The notes: generated by a model not told the origin, from the letters alone. 64,000 nucleotides of DNA from an uncultured Bacteroidota bacterium (GCA_902609035.1 CACLQG010000002.1:17501-81500), one strand, 5' to 3'. Counted from the first letter of the stretch, positions 9,062 through 19,014 are shown. Numbers and translations are program-made.

Positions 9062-9080
9062 AATTAATAAAACAAATCAA

Positions 9081-10646
9081 ATGGAAATAAGCACCAATAT
9101 CATCATATTTCTAATCCTCGCTTCACTGACTGGAGTTGGATTAGGTATTTTTTTTCAACGGAGAAAAAATATAAAACAGCTAGAGGATGCCAATACTGAG
9201 GCAAAGGATATTCTCAACCAAGCCAGGATAGAAGCCGACCGCATTAAAAGTGAAAAAATGCTTCAAGCTAAAGAACGATTTATCGAATTGAAATCAGAGC
9301 ACGAGAAAGTCATTTTTCAGCGCGAAAAGAAAATATCAGAAGTTGAAAGTAGATTGAGAGAAAAAGAAAACAAACTCAACAATGATCTCAATCGCAATAA
9401 AAATCTGTCTCATTCACTAGAACAAAAAAATGAATTCATTCGAAAAAGATTGGATAAATTGGACAGGAAACAAAAGGAGATTGATATTTCCCATAAAATT
9501 CAAATTGAGAAACTAGAGACTATTTCTGGTCTATCTGCCGATGATGCTAAAAATCAATTGAAAGATTCTTTAAAAAAGAAAGCACAATCTGAAGTTTTAG
9601 CCTTTGCACAACAAAGTTTGGAGGAGGCCAAACTTACTGTAGAGCAAGAGGCCAAAAAAATTATTATAAATACCATTCAGCGCATTGGAACTGAGGAGTC
9701 TATTGAGAATTGTGTATCTGTTTTCAATTTGGATTCTGACGATGTAAAAGGAAGAATAATTGGTAGAGAAGGGAGAAACATTCGTGCCATTGAGTCAGCC
9801 ACTGGCGTTGAAATCATTGTTGACGATACCCCAGAGGCCATTATTCTATCTTGTTTTGATCCTGTAAGAAGAGAGGTCGCCCGTTTGTCAATGCATCGAC
9901 TGGTAACTGATGGGAGAATTCATCCTGCCAGAATTGAGGATGTAGTTAATAAAACATCCAAGCAAATCAATAATGAAATTATAGAAGTTGGAAAAAGAAC
10001 TGTAATCGAATTGGGAATTCATGGACTTAACCCTGAACTTATTAAGATTATCGGACGTATGAAGTATCGTTCTTCTTATGGTCAAAATCTATTGCAGCAT
10101 TCTCGAGAAGTTGCTAAATTATGTAGTATTATGGCTTCAGAATTAGGTTTGAACCCAAAACTCGCCAAACGCGCTGGACTAATTCATGATATCGGAAAAG
10201 TTCCTGAGGAAGAAACAGAAACCCCCCATGCTATTTTAGGGATGGAGTTGGCTGAGAAATATGGAGAGAAAAAAGAAGTTTGCAACGCTGTTGGTGCCCA
10301 CCACGATGAAATTGAAATGACCTCATTATTGTCTCCTATTGTTCAGGTTTGTGATGCCATCTCCGGTGCCCGACCTGGAGCCAGACGACAGGTACTCGAT
10401 AGCTACGTACAAAGATTAAAAGATCTGGAAAATATTGCTTACGATTTTAATGGCGTAAATAAAGCGTTTGCAATTCAGGCGGGCAGGGAGCTCCGGGTTA
10501 TTGTAGAAAGCGAAAAGGTATCAGACGATCAGTCGGCTGAGCTGTCTTTTCAGATTTCCCAAAAAATACAGACAGACATGACCTATCCAGGTCAAGTAAA
10601 GGTAACGGTCATTAGGGAAACAAGGGCGGTAAACGTTGCCAAATAA
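9081..10646 (+). CDS. rny: Ribonuclease Y
   Basis: A 521-residue membrane-anchored endoribonuclease that starts mRNA decay. An N-terminal transmembrane helix (about residues 6-24) is followed by a long coiled coil (28-195). Next come a KH RNA-binding domain with [10 protein letters not shown] at 224-233 and an HD metal-dependent hydrolase domain with H340 and H369-D370 in LIHDIGK. Length and order are standard. The start is ATG 9081 (MEISTNII). An upstream in-frame ATG at 9048 lies inside the terminator stem of the 6S RNA and would put charged residues before the anchor, so it is rejected. The gene abuts the convergent TauE gene with no gap. Confidence 0.93.
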   Translation: MEISTNIIIFLILASLTGVGLGIFFQRRKNIKQLEDANTEAKDILNQARIEADRIKSEKMLQAKERFIELKSEHEKVIFQREKKISEVESRLREKENKLNNDLNRNKNLSHSLEQKNEFIRKRLDKLDRKQKEIDISHKIQIEKLETISGLSADDAKNQLKDSLKKKAQSEVLAFAQQSLEEAKLTVEQEAKKIIINTIQRIGTEESIENCVSVFNLDSDDVKGRIIGREGRNIRAIESATGVEIIVDDTPEAIILSCFDPVRREVARLSMHRLVTDGRIHPARIEDVVNKTSKQINNEIIEVGKRTVIELGIHGLNPELIKIIGRMKYRSSYGQNLLQHSREVAKLCSIMASELGLNPKLAKRAGLIHDIGKVPEEETETPHAILGMELAEKYGEKKEVCNAVGAHHDEIEMTSLLSPIVQVCDAISGARPGARRQVLDSYVQRLKDLENIAYDFNGVNKAFAIQAGRELRVIVESEKVSDDQSAELSFQISQKIQTDMTYPGQVKVTVIRETRAVNVAK

Positions 10647-11414
10647 TCATTGCAATAAAATCGTCAAGCCTCCCAGTCCTGTTAGTAGTAGTATCAATTG
10701 TCGGTATTTGTCGTTATTTATTTTTTTGACCATAAATACACCCAAGCCAAAACCTATTACAACCCCTGGAATCAAACTCAAACTAATCTGAACTGATGTC
10801 AAGTTGATCGTACCCCATGACCAGACATGAAATGGAACTTTAAACAAATTAATGATAAAGAATAACCAAGCGGAAGTTCCAATAAACTCATTTTTAGGTA
10901 ATCTGATTGCAAGAAAATATATATTTGAAAACGCCCCAGCCAGATTACCCACCATGGTGGTAAAACCTGCCATTATTCCCATCAAAGCAGCAAAACTCCA
11001 GTGATTAGGCACCTTTCTATTTTTATTTCGTTCCCAATAATACATCATTATTACACTTATAAGAATGATGATGGCCATACCCGATTTAAAAATATCCTCC
11101 GGTAAATCTTTACCCAAAACTACCCCTACCAATACTCCAAGTACCATCCATGGTAAAAGTTTGATTAGATAGACCCACTTTACATGACTCTTGTAATAGA
11201 CTACAGCTAAAATATCCCCACAGATCAACAAGGGCATCAAAATTCCCGTCGATTCTTTGGCCCCATAAACCAACGCTAAACCCGTAACGATCAATACCGC
11301 CAATCCTTTGATGCCCGACTTTGCCATACCCAACAATAAAGCTACTACCAATGCGATTGTAAAAGTAAGACTCAGATAGGGAACATTGGTTTGCAGAAGC
11401 AAAAGAAGAATCAA
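10647..11414 (-). CDS. Sulfite exporter TauE/SafE family membrane protein
   Basis: A 255-residue integral membrane protein with about eight hydrophobic helices and the duplicated TauE/SafE (DUF81) architecture. Glycine-rich turns are visible, for example LLGMAKSGIKGL near residues 28-39 and AALMGIMAGFTTMVGNLAGA in the second half. Members export sulfite, sulfoacetate or related organosulfur anions, but the substrate here is not predictable. No sulfur-metabolism genes are adjacent. The gene is convergent with rny (stop codons abut) and divergent from the EamA transporter gene. Confidence 0.8.
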   Translation of the reverse strand: MILLLLLQTNVPYLSLTFTIALVVALLLGMAKSGIKGLAVLIVTGLALVYGAKESTGILMPLLICGDILAVVYYKSHVKWVYLIKLLPWMVLGVLVGVVLGKDLPEDIFKSGMAIIILISVIMMYYWERNKNRKVPNHWSFAALMGIMAGFTTMVGNLAGAFSNIYFLAIRLPKNEFIGTSAWLFFIINLFKVPFHVWSWGTINLTSVQISLSLIPGVVIGFGLGVFMVKKINNDKYRQLILLLTGLGGLTILLQ

Positions 11415-11438
11415 TTGGTTTAGTAGGGTGTAAAGCTA

Positions 11439-12341
11439 TTGAATAAATTTCTTATACCCGATAAAGATGGTGATCTTTACCAAAATTTTATTTTGAAAAG
11501 TCAGAAGGCCGTTATTTACATGCTGTTGAGTACTTTGTTTTTTGCTATGATGAGTACTATGGTAAAATACCTTAAAGACTTTGGTGCTTTTCAATTGGTT
11601 TTTTTTCGATCTCTTGGTACTCTTGTTTTTACTACGAGTTTTATAATCTACTGGAAAATACCGCTTTGGGGTAATCAAAAAAAACTATTATTACTGAGAG
11701 GTTTTACCGGTACAATTTCAATGGTTTTGTTTTTTATGGCTCTTCATTTTATGACATTGGGTTCGGCTGTGACATTGCGCTACACTGCCCCTTTGTTTGT
11801 TGCGCTTTTGGCCATTTTATTTTTGGGAGAAAAAATCGAACTCATTCAATGGGTCTTTTTTTGCATTTCCTTTCTTGGGGTCGTTTTGGTAAAAGGTTTT
11901 GATACTACCGTCGATTTTTTTGGATTGGGAATCATTCTACTTTCCTCCCTGACCTCTGCTATCACTTATATTTTGATTTCGAAGATTGGTTCCAAGGACC
12001 ATTATATGGTCATCATAAATTACTTTATGCTTACAGCCACCTTGGTCGGGGCTTCGGGTAGCTTCTTTGAATGGAAAACGCCTCAGGCGACAGAATGGCT
12101 TTATTTTATCTTGTTAGGGTTATTTGGTTTGATTGCTCAAATATTGATGACCCAAGCTTTTCAGATTGGCCCGGCCTACAAAATTGCCCCTTTTAAGTTT
12201 GTTGAGGTGATCTTCTCCCTGGCTTTTGGAGTATTGGTTTTTATGGATGTATATACCTTTTATAGTGTACTTGGAATGATATTAATCATTTTTGGCTTAG
12301 TGCTTAATGGCTTTTACAAAAGAAATAAGGAATTTTCATAA
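11439..12341 (+). CDS. DMT superfamily transporter (EamA domains)
   Basis: About 300 residues with ten predicted transmembrane helices arranged as two EamA repeats. The pattern FRSLGTLVF in the first repeat and the repeat-closing LGEKIELIQWVFFCISFLGVV-like helix are typical of drug/metabolite transporters. The substrate is unknown. The start is uncertain: TTG 11439 gives a hydrophilic N-terminal tail, TTG 11493 gives MKSQKAVIYMLLST, and ATG 11520 begins inside the first helix. I consider 11493 the most natural. It is divergent from the TauE gene over a 24-base gap. Confidence 0.82.
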   Translation: MNKFLIPDKDGDLYQNFILKSQKAVIYMLLSTLFFAMMSTMVKYLKDFGAFQLVFFRSLGTLVFTTSFIIYWKIPLWGNQKKLLLLRGFTGTISMVLFFMALHFMTLGSAVTLRYTAPLFVALLAILFLGEKIELIQWVFFCISFLGVVLVKGFDTTVDFFGLGIILLSSLTSAITYILISKIGSKDHYMVIINYFMLTATLVGASGSFFEWKTPQATEWLYFILLGLFGLIAQILMTQAFQIGPAYKIAPFKFVEVIFSLAFGVLVFMDVYTFYSVLGMILIIFGLVLNGFYKRNKEFS

Positions 12342-12426
12342 TTGCAATATTTAGTATTTGAGTCGAAAACTCCTTTTTCTGATTCACCCATTTTCATTAC
12401 ATTTAAAATACCTTAAATAACGTATT

Positions 12427-13527
12427 ATGGAAAAATCAAACGAAAGAATCTTATCTCTTGATATCTTGAGGGGTTTGACCATCATTTTAATGATCATCGT
12501 GAACGATCCAGGCTCCTGGGATCATGTTTATGCACCTCTTTTACATGCAGATTGGAACGGTGTAACACCTACAGATTACATTTTTCCGACTTTTATATTT
12601 ATTGTAGGGGTCTCTATCGTTCTGTCACTGACCAAACAAAGTGAAAAAGGACTGACTAGAAGACAATTAGTTCTAAAAGTATTACTACGCAGTTTAAAAA
12701 TTTATTTAGTAGGACTCTTTTTATGGTTGTGGCCTTCCTTTGATTTTGAACAAATTCGATGGGTGGGTGTATTGCCACGTATTGCTTGTGTCTTCATGGT
12801 ATGTGCTTTAATTTTTTTGTATACCAAAAGAAAGACTCAATTGATCATCGCCTCTGTCATTCTTGTACTCTATTGGTTGGTCATGAAATATCTCCCAGTA
12901 CCTGGCATTGGTATGCCCGATTTGAGTGAACCAGGAAAAAACTGGGCCAATTATTTGGATCAAAATTACTTACCCGGTTATTTGTGGAAAAAAACATGGG
13001 ATCCAGAGGGGATACTCAGCTCCTCTACTGCGATTGTGACAGGAATAATAGGGATGATCGCAGGGTTTGTCTTGGTGTCCAAAAAAACTCTAAAAGACAA
13101 GCTTTTAAAACTTTTTCTTATGGCAGCCACCCTCCTTATTTTGGGAGATTTTTCACAATACCTTATGCCATTAAACAAAAGTATTTGGAGTACTTCTTTT
13201 ACCTTAATGTTGGGAGGAATCAGCTGCTTGCTGCTGGCCTTCTTTGTTTATTTTATAGATATTAAAGACCAATCCGCAAAATTCAATTTTGCCACTGTCT
13301 TTGGAGTTAATGCTATATTTGCCTATACTTTGGCTGGACTACTTTACACAGTTTTTTACAGCGAAAAACTGTGGGGAATTTCCCTCAGTACAGCATTTGT
13401 GGAACAAGCCATAGCCCTTGGAGTAGCTCCAAAGATAGCATCCTTATCCTACGCATTGTTTTACGTAATCGTTATTTGGTTACCAACATATCAATTGTAT
13501 AAGAGGAAAATTTATATCAAATTGTAA
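12427..13527 (+). CDS. DUF5009/NagX-like membrane acyltransferase (HGSNAT-related)
   Basis: A 366-residue polytopic protein that begins with the signature RILSLDILRGLTIILMIIVN, with the DxxRG motif of the YeiB/HGSNAT/NagX group. PLLHADWNGVTPTDYIFP and FIFIVGVS follow, where the histidine (residue 39) corresponds to the acetyl-accepting histidine of heparan-alpha-glucosaminide N-acetyltransferase. About ten helices follow. Relatives in Bacteroidota are linked to N-acetylglucosamine catabolism and are often called NagX. The acetyl-transfer role is inferred from the eukaryotic homologue. A NagB fusion and a GH20 hexosaminidase occur 4.5-8 kb away, which fits amino-sugar use. It stands alone, with an 85-base upstream gap. 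Confidence 0.8.
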   Translation: MEKSNERILSLDILRGLTIILMIIVNDPGSWDHVYAPLLHADWNGVTPTDYIFPTFIFIVGVSIVLSLTKQSEKGLTRRQLVLKVLLRSLKIYLVGLFLWLWPSFDFEQIRWVGVLPRIACVFMVCALIFLYTKRKTQLIIASVILVLYWLVMKYLPVPGIGMPDLSEPGKNWANYLDQNYLPGYLWKKTWDPEGILSSSTAIVTGIIGMIAGFVLVSKKTLKDKLLKLFLMAATLLILGDFSQYLMPLNKSIWSTSFTLMLGGISCLLLAFFVYFIDIKDQSAKFNFATVFGVNAIFAYTLAGLLYTVFYSEKLWGISLSTAFVEQAIALGVAPKIASLSYALFYVIVIWLPTYQLYKRKIYIKL

Positions 13528-13598
13528 GTTTTTTGTTTCTAAAAAAACCAATTATAATAGGTCGGCATTATTTGTATATTAGGCCACTAAACAAAACA

Positions 13599-13847
13599 AT
13601 GAATAATCAAAATACTTATTGGAAAACTAATTTGAAATACTTAATGATCCTTTTATCTGTTTGGTTTACGGTTTCCTTCGGATTCGGTATTCTTTTGGTT
13701 GACACTCTCAATCAATTCCATATTGGCGGATTTAAACTTGGCTTTTGGTTTGCCCAGCAGGGATCAATTTATGTTTTTGTAATCTTGATTTTCGTTTATA
13801 TATTCCTGATGAACCGTTTGGATAAAAAATTTAAAAGCCATAAATAA
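13599..13847 (+). CDS. DUF4212 family small subunit of a sodium:solute symporter
   Basis: An 82-residue protein with two transmembrane helices (about residues 14-36 and 50-72), a cytoplasmic WKTNLKYL start and a basic tail NRLDKKFKSHK. This is the DUF4212 layout of the small subunit that pairs with the VC_2705-type symporter. Its stop overlaps the symporter start in TAATG, so translation is coupled. I chose ATG 13599 because the upstream in-frame TTG at 13533 would add 22 residues unrelated to the family. Confidence 0.85.
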   Translation: MNNQNTYWKTNLKYLMILLSVWFTVSFGFGILLVDTLNQFHIGGFKLGFWFAQQGSIYVFVILIFVYIFLMNRLDKKFKSHK

Positions 13848-15517
13848 TGGAGTTACAATATTGGATTTGGATTGCTGTAGGTCTTAGTTTTACTTTATAC
13901 ATTACTATTGCTATAATCACTAGAGCATCCTCTACTGGTGAGTTTTATATTGCGGGTAAAGGAGTTCACCCTATTGCCAATGGGATGGCCACAGCGGCTG
14001 ACTGGATGTCTGCTGCTTCCTTTATTTCTATGGCAGGAATTATATCTTTTAACGGTTACGACGGATCGGTTTATTTGATGGGTTGGACGGGTGGTTATGT
14101 GCTATTAGCACTACTATTGGCACCTTATTTGAGAAAATTTGGAAAATTTACCGTACCTGATTTTATCGGTGATCGTTATTATTCCAACGTCGCACGCGGA
14201 GTTGCAGTATTCTGCGCATTGATTGTCTCCTTCACCTATATTTCAGGACAAATGCGTGGGGTCGGTGTTGTGTTTTCTCGATATCTAGAGGTAGATATCA
14301 CTACTGGAGTACTTATAGGTATGTTGATCGTTCTTTTTTATGCCGTATTGGGAGGAATGAAAGGAATTACCTATACACAGGTTGCCCAATACTGCGTATT
14401 GATTTTTGCATTTATGTTGCCCGCCATATTCATTTCTTTGATTGTAACAGGAAATGTGATCCCTCAAATTGGTTTTGGATCGTCAGGCAATGATGGTGTT
14501 TATCTGCTGGACAAGCTAGATGGACTTCATAGGCAACTCGGTTTTCACGAATACACCTTGGGTCAAAAATCTACCCTAGACGTTTTTTTTATCACGGCGG
14601 CTTTGATGGTTGGAACAGCGGGTTTACCGCATGTTATTGTTAGATTTTTTACTGTAAAAAAAGTAAGCGATGCCAGAAAATCAGCTGGATGGGCCTTGCT
14701 TTTTATTTCTATTTTGTACACTACAGCTCCTGCTGTGGCAGTATTTTCCCGAACCAATTTAATAGAGACTGTTAGCAATCAAGTACACGCCTCACTGCCC
14801 GATTGGTTTGAAAAGTGGGAGGCTACGGGCCTTATTTCTTATGAAGATAAAAACCAAGATGGTTTGGTTCAATATGTGGCCGATCCCAAAATAAATGAAT
14901 TAAAAGTGGATGCAGATATCATGGTATTGGCCAATCCCGAAATTGCCAATTTACCTAATTGGGTAATCGCCATCATGGCTGCTGGGGCACTTGCAGCAGC
15001 TCTTTCCACAGCCGCGGGACTATTACTCGTTATATCCTCTTCTGTTTCCCACGATTTGATCAAAAAAATGATTAAACCTGATGTAAGTGAAAAAGGGGAA
15101 TTGATTGCAGCTCGATTATCTGCTGTTGGAGCCGTTATATTGGCCGCATACTTTGGTATAAATCCACCCGGCTTTGTTGCCGCAACCGTTGCTCTTGCTT
15201 TTGGGTTGGCTGCTGCCTCATTTTTCCCGGCTATTGTAATGGGAATTTTTAGTAAAAAAATGAATAAAGAAGGAGCTGTAGGAGGTATGATTGTAGGTAT
15301 TTTACTTATGCTATTCTACATGACTAAATTTAAGTTTGGATGGTTTGGTGGAGGTGGCGAACAAGATTGGTGGCTTGGCATTTCTCCTGAGGGATTTGGT
15401 TCTTTTGCCATGTTGGTCAATTTTGTGGTATCCCTTGTCATTTCAAAATTTACCCCTGCTCCTAGTGAGGATATACAAAAACTTATTGAAAATATTAGAA
15501 ACCCAGATGAAGAATAA
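13847..15517 (+). CDS. Sodium:solute symporter, VC_2705/ActP-like (monocarboxylate) subfamily
   Basis: A 556-residue SSS-family permease with about 13 helices. Early motifs GEFYIAGKGVHPIANGMATA and DWMSAASFISMAG match the acetate/monocarboxylate permease branch. A hydrophilic insert with an acidic EDKNQDGLVQY segment (about 330-360) precedes a hydrophobic stretch ending AAALSTAAGLLLVISSS, as in the DUF4212-linked subfamily. It likely couples Na+ to uptake of acetate or another short carboxylate. The overlapping DUF4212 gene is its partner. The acetyl-CoA synthetase and CBS-domain genes that often follow in other bacteria are absent. A decayed hydrolase gene lies directly downstream. Confidence 0.88.
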   Translation: MELQYWIWIAVGLSFTLYITIAIITRASSTGEFYIAGKGVHPIANGMATAADWMSAASFISMAGIISFNGYDGSVYLMGWTGGYVLLALLLAPYLRKFGKFTVPDFIGDRYYSNVARGVAVFCALIVSFTYISGQMRGVGVVFSRYLEVDITTGVLIGMLIVLFYAVLGGMKGITYTQVAQYCVLIFAFMLPAIFISLIVTGNVIPQIGFGSSGNDGVYLLDKLDGLHRQLGFHEYTLGQKSTLDVFFITAALMVGTAGLPHVIVRFFTVKKVSDARKSAGWALLFISILYTTAPAVAVFSRTNLIETVSNQVHASLPDWFEKWEATGLISYEDKNQDGLVQYVADPKINELKVDADIMVLANPEIANLPNWVIAIMAAGALAAALSTAAGLLLVISSSVSHDLIKKMIKPDVSEKGELIAARLSAVGAVILAAYFGINPPGFVAATVALAFGLAAASFFPAIVMGIFSKKMNKEGAVGGMIVGILLMLFYMTKFKFGWFGGGGEQDWWLGISPEGFGSFAMLVNFVVSLVISKFTPAPSEDIQKLIENIRNPDEE

Positions 15518-15524
15518 ATATTCG

Positions 15525-16228
15525 ATGAAAAAGTTTATCCTTGTTTCTTTAATAGTATTTATTATGTAAACTTCTTCCAATAAAAAAAAATTACTAGAGG
15601 GTATTTATTTGGCTAGTGTTTTAGCCCATACGGAATGGGCGAATATTAATTTATTACAATACCAAAAACGAGGAGTTACTATTGGATAAAAACGAGGGTA
15701 GATTTATTTTTTTGGAACTCTATTACTCAAAGCTGACCGTACTATATTCCAAAATTATTTTTTAAATAAACTTAAATAAATAGTGGGCTGAGTCGTCATA
15801 GTGCATCTCTAACGCTTTTGCGTCTTAGTAAGGATAAGATGGTACTTCAACCCAGAATTGTGGTTATATTGGCTGGTACCAATGATCTTGCTCGGAATAC
15901 CTCCTTAAAGGATTTTGAGATAGTAGCGAGATATATTTTTCTTTACGGAGTTGGCCAAAGCCTACTTTATTAAAGTGATTTTGTGCTCTGTTACTATTGC
16001 TAAAGATTATAAATGGAAACCTAGGATGAATCAAGATTTAGTGATTCCCAAGCTCAGTGGTATGATCAAAAAGTACTATGCTAAAAATAAGGTTATTATT
16101 TAGGTTATTTCTGTGTCGTGACCGATGGTGAAAATGGGATGATTGAAACTTACGCTTATGAAGGTGCACACCTAAATGAAGATGGAGTTAAGGTGATGAT
16201 GGAACTACTCGAAAAAGCAACTGATTAA
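15525..16228 (+). pseudogene. Decayed SGNH/GDSL hydrolase
   Basis: The gene opens with ATG 15525 and a signal-peptide-like MKKFILVSLIVFIM, then hits an in-frame TAA at codon 15 (15567). The frame continues into EWANINLLQYQK. The GNSIT nucleophile block is present around 15714, but one base is missing and the frame breaks. The oxyanion block reads VVILAGTNDLARNT around 15860. The end reads AHLNEDGVKVMMELLEKATD before a final TAA at 16226, matching the catalytic Asp/His block of the family with the histidine still present. At least three lesions make a functional product unlikely. The intact ancestor would be a secreted acylhydrolase, probably a carbohydrate esterase. Confidence 0.75.
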
Positions 16229-16259
16229 CTACTAGATTAGCAATATTTTCTTACAATTC

Positions 16260-16946
16260 TTATTTGAATTTTGAGGCCAACGAAACCACTTTTTCTATCG
16301 TTACTAAATCAGATATGGGTTCCCCATCAATCGTTTTTTCATTCCCCTTTGCAGACAGGTGAACCTCTTTAAAACCTACTTGAAAAAAAAATTCACAATT
16401 TTGATCATTAATTCCCCCTCCTGGCATGATCACTAATTGATCATCTGCTATTTCTTGGAGCTCAACTAATAATTTTAATCCACTATAGGCAGTAGATTCC
16501 TGACCAGATGTCAATATCCGGTCAAAGCCCAAATCAATTATTTTTTTTAATGAGTCTTTTGGTCTGATGACTTTATCAAAGGCCCTGTGAAATGTTAAAT
16601 CCAAAGGTTTGGCCAATTGCACCCAATTTTTTAAAATCATTACAGGAAGTGAATTATCTTCATTCAAAGCTCCAATAACAATTCCCTTTGCACCTATTGA
16701 TTTAGCCTTTTCAATTTGTGCAGCTATGGTTTTAACTTCCTGAGAATTGTAGACAAAATTTCCAGTCCTTGGGCGAATTAGCGCATGTATAGGAATTGAA
16801 GTAAATTTTAAAACCTGCTTCAAAAAAAAACTAGACGGAGTAAGCCCGTCTACCCCTAAGTTTTCGCAAAGTTCCAATCTCGAGGCTCCTCCTTTTAAAG
16901 CGTTTTTTATTGAAGCCGTTGAGGTGCAACATATTTCTACTATCAC
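16260..16946 (-). CDS. cutC: Copper homeostasis protein CutC
   Basis: A 228-residue TIM-barrel protein. It begins MIVEICCTSTASIKNALKGG, followed by ASRLELCENLGVDGLTPS, and later has IHALIRPRTGNFVY and MPGGGINDQN, all hallmark CutC segments. The family was linked to copper tolerance in E. coli, but its biochemical role is still unsettled. The length is slightly below the E. coli protein. It stands alone between a pseudogene and the divergent nagB fusion, with no copper-resistance genes around. Confidence 0.88.
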   Translation of the reverse strand: MIVEICCTSTASIKNALKGGASRLELCENLGVDGLTPSSFFLKQVLKFTSIPIHALIRPRTGNFVYNSQEVKTIAAQIEKAKSIGAKGIVIGALNEDNSLPVMILKNWVQLAKPLDLTFHRAFDKVIRPKDSLKKIIDLGFDRILTSGQESTAYSGLKLLVELQEIADDQLVIMPGGGINDQNCEFFFQVGFKEVHLSAKGNEKTIDGEPISDLVTIEKVVSLASKFK

Positions 16947-17078
16947 AATATTTTTTTATTTCCAAAGGTAAGTTTAGTCTTTTCGTGTCGTTTTAATGCT
17001 TTCAAGCCTGAATATTATCTCAAATTTAAATTTAATAAACTTATATTTACAAGTGTTAATATACTTTTAAAGAGGTTA

Positions 17079-18995
17079 ATGAAAAAGGAAAAAATCATAC
17101 ATCAAGTTCCAGGAGCATTTGAGGAAAATAGATTTGAAAAACTCCATAATGTTACTTTTGATTCCTCCTTTTCAGGTTCGTTAGTTATTGCAAACGAAAT
17201 TGCAGCGCTAATAAAGAAAAAGCAAGCGAGTGATTTGCCCTGTATTTTAGGCTTGGCAACAGGATCTTCCCCATTGAGCGTATACAATCAATTGATAAAA
17301 CTCCATCTTAAAGACGGCTTGAGTTTTAAAAATGTAATTACGTTCAACCTTGATGAATATTATGGGTTAGAACCTAATGATATCAATAGCTATCATTTGT
17401 TCATGCATGAAAATCTATTTGACCATATAGATATTCCAAAAGAAAACATAAATATCCCTAGTGGAATGCTTCAGCTTCATAAAGTTAGGTCATATTGTAA
17501 AGCTTTCGAAAAAAAAATAAATGATTTGGGAGGGCTTGACTTTCAATTGTTGGGGATTGGGAGAACTGGGCATGTAGGGTTTAACGAACCAGGCTCTAAT
17601 ATCAATTCACAAACCCGTTTGGTAACCTTGGATCAGCTTACTCGATATGATGCAGCAGGTGCTTTTAACGGCATTGACAATGTCCCAAGTAAGGCTGTAA
17701 CAATGGGAATTAAAACCATACTTTCTGCTAAGCGAATTGTGCTTATGGCATGGGGAACTAATAAAAGTAAAATTATACAGAAGGCGGTAGAAGGAACTTT
17801 GACTCCCAAAATACCAACTACTTATCTTCAAGAGCACAATAATACTACCGTGGTTTTGGATTATCAAGCGGCTTCAGGACTAACTCGGATAAAGACCCCC
17901 TGGATAACAGGAAATTGCGATTGGAGTGATCTATCCAATCAGTGTAAAGCAGTTTACTGGTTATGTGAAAAAACCAATAAATCCATATTAAAACTTACAG
18001 AAGAGGATTACATTAAAAATGGAATGTCCGAACTTCTAATCCTGCATGGTAATTATTATGACCTGAACATCAAAATGTTCAATCGCCTACAAAATACCAT
18101 TACGGGTTGGCCAGGAGGAAAACCCAATGCTGACGATAGTAAACGCCCGGAACGCAAGATGCCAGAGAAAAAAAGGTGTATCATTTTTAGTCCGCACCCC
18201 GATGATGATGTGATCTCAATGGGAGGCACTTTTGACCGCTTGGTTGCCCAAGGTCATCAAGTTCACGTAGCCTATCAAACTTCTGGAAATATTGCTGTTT
18301 CCAACGATGAAGCATTAAAGTACATAGAGGTAATATCAGATATCGTCAGAGACACTTCTGTACATGCTGATATCAAGCAGGAGTTATTACAAAAAGAAAA
18401 AAATACTATAGATTCCTTTGCTTTGAGAAAGCTGAAAGCAATTATCAGAAAAAGGGAGTCATTGGCAGCTACCAGATATATAGGGATTCCTGATGATCAA
18501 GTACATTTTTTTAACCTTCCTTTCTACGAAAGCGGTAAAGTCCAGAAAAACAAACCTTCACAATCTGATATAGACATTACTAACGAACTCATAAGCTCAG
18601 TAAAACCTCATCAAATATATGCAGCTGGGGATTTAGCTGACCCACATGGAACCCACAGAATTTGTCTCAATATACTATTTGATTCCATTGATCAACTGAA
18701 AAAAGAATCCTACATGAGGGATTGTTGGGTTTGGCTCTACAGGGGAGCTTGGCAAGAGTTTGAAGTGCATGAAATTGAGATGGCTGTCCCAATGAGTCCC
18801 GATCAGGTTTTACGTAAAAGGAAGGCCATTTTCTATCACCAATCCCAAAAGGACAGTGTAATGTTCCAAGGAAATGACGACCGAGAGTTTTGGGTACGTG
18901 CTGAGGATCGCAATAGGACCAGTGCAAAAAGATATAGGGATTTAGGATTGTCAGATTACCAAGCAATAGAGTTGTTTCAACGATATCATTTTTAA
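17079..18995 (+). CDS. nagB: Glucosamine-6-phosphate deaminase fused to a PIG-L deacetylase-like domain
   Basis: A 638-residue two-domain protein. Residues about 20-290 are NagB-like: GLATGSSPLSVY (58-69) binds the phosphate, D92 in FNLDEYYG corresponds to the catalytic aspartate, and GRTGHVGFNEPGS (161-173) holds H165 and E170. At the position of E. coli D141 there is a threonine, which I recall as usual in this Bacteroidota subfamily. Residues about 365-600 are a PIG-L/LmbE zinc deacetylase domain with PHPDDD at 372-377. The first domain turns glucosamine-6-P into fructose-6-P and ammonia. The second could deacetylate an N-acetyl sugar, which is inference. The nearby GH20 supports amino-sugar catabolism. 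Confidence 0.9.
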   Translation: MKKEKIIHQVPGAFEENRFEKLHNVTFDSSFSGSLVIANEIAALIKKKQASDLPCILGLATGSSPLSVYNQLIKLHLKDGLSFKNVITFNLDEYYGLEPNDINSYHLFMHENLFDHIDIPKENINIPSGMLQLHKVRSYCKAFEKKINDLGGLDFQLLGIGRTGHVGFNEPGSNINSQTRLVTLDQLTRYDAAGAFNGIDNVPSKAVTMGIKTILSAKRIVLMAWGTNKSKIIQKAVEGTLTPKIPTTYLQEHNNTTVVLDYQAASGLTRIKTPWITGNCDWSDLSNQCKAVYWLCEKTNKSILKLTEEDYIKNGMSELLILHGNYYDLNIKMFNRLQNTITGWPGGKPNADDSKRPERKMPEKKRCIIFSPHPDDDVISMGGTFDRLVAQGHQVHVAYQTSGNIAVSNDEALKYIEVISDIVRDTSVHADIKQELLQKEKNTIDSFALRKLKAIIRKRESLAATRYIGIPDDQVHFFNLPFYESGKVQKNKPSQSDIDITNELISSVKPHQIYAAGDLADPHGTHRICLNILFDSIDQLKKESYMRDCWVWLYRGAWQEFEVHEIEMAVPMSPDQVLRKRKAIFYHQSQKDSVMFQGNDDREFWVRAEDRNRTSAKRYRDLGLSDYQAIELFQRYHF

Positions 18996-19014
18996 AAATA
19001 TTCATTAATTCATG

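Noticed and set aside
9048..9080. Extended N-terminus for RNase Y from ATG 9048
   Set aside because: The ATG is part of the 3' arm of the 6S RNA stem. The normal membrane-anchor start is at 9081.
18667..19005. 112-codon minus-strand frame at the end of the NagB-PIG-L gene
   Set aside because: It is antisense to the conserved PIG-L domain, and no independent coding evidence was seen.
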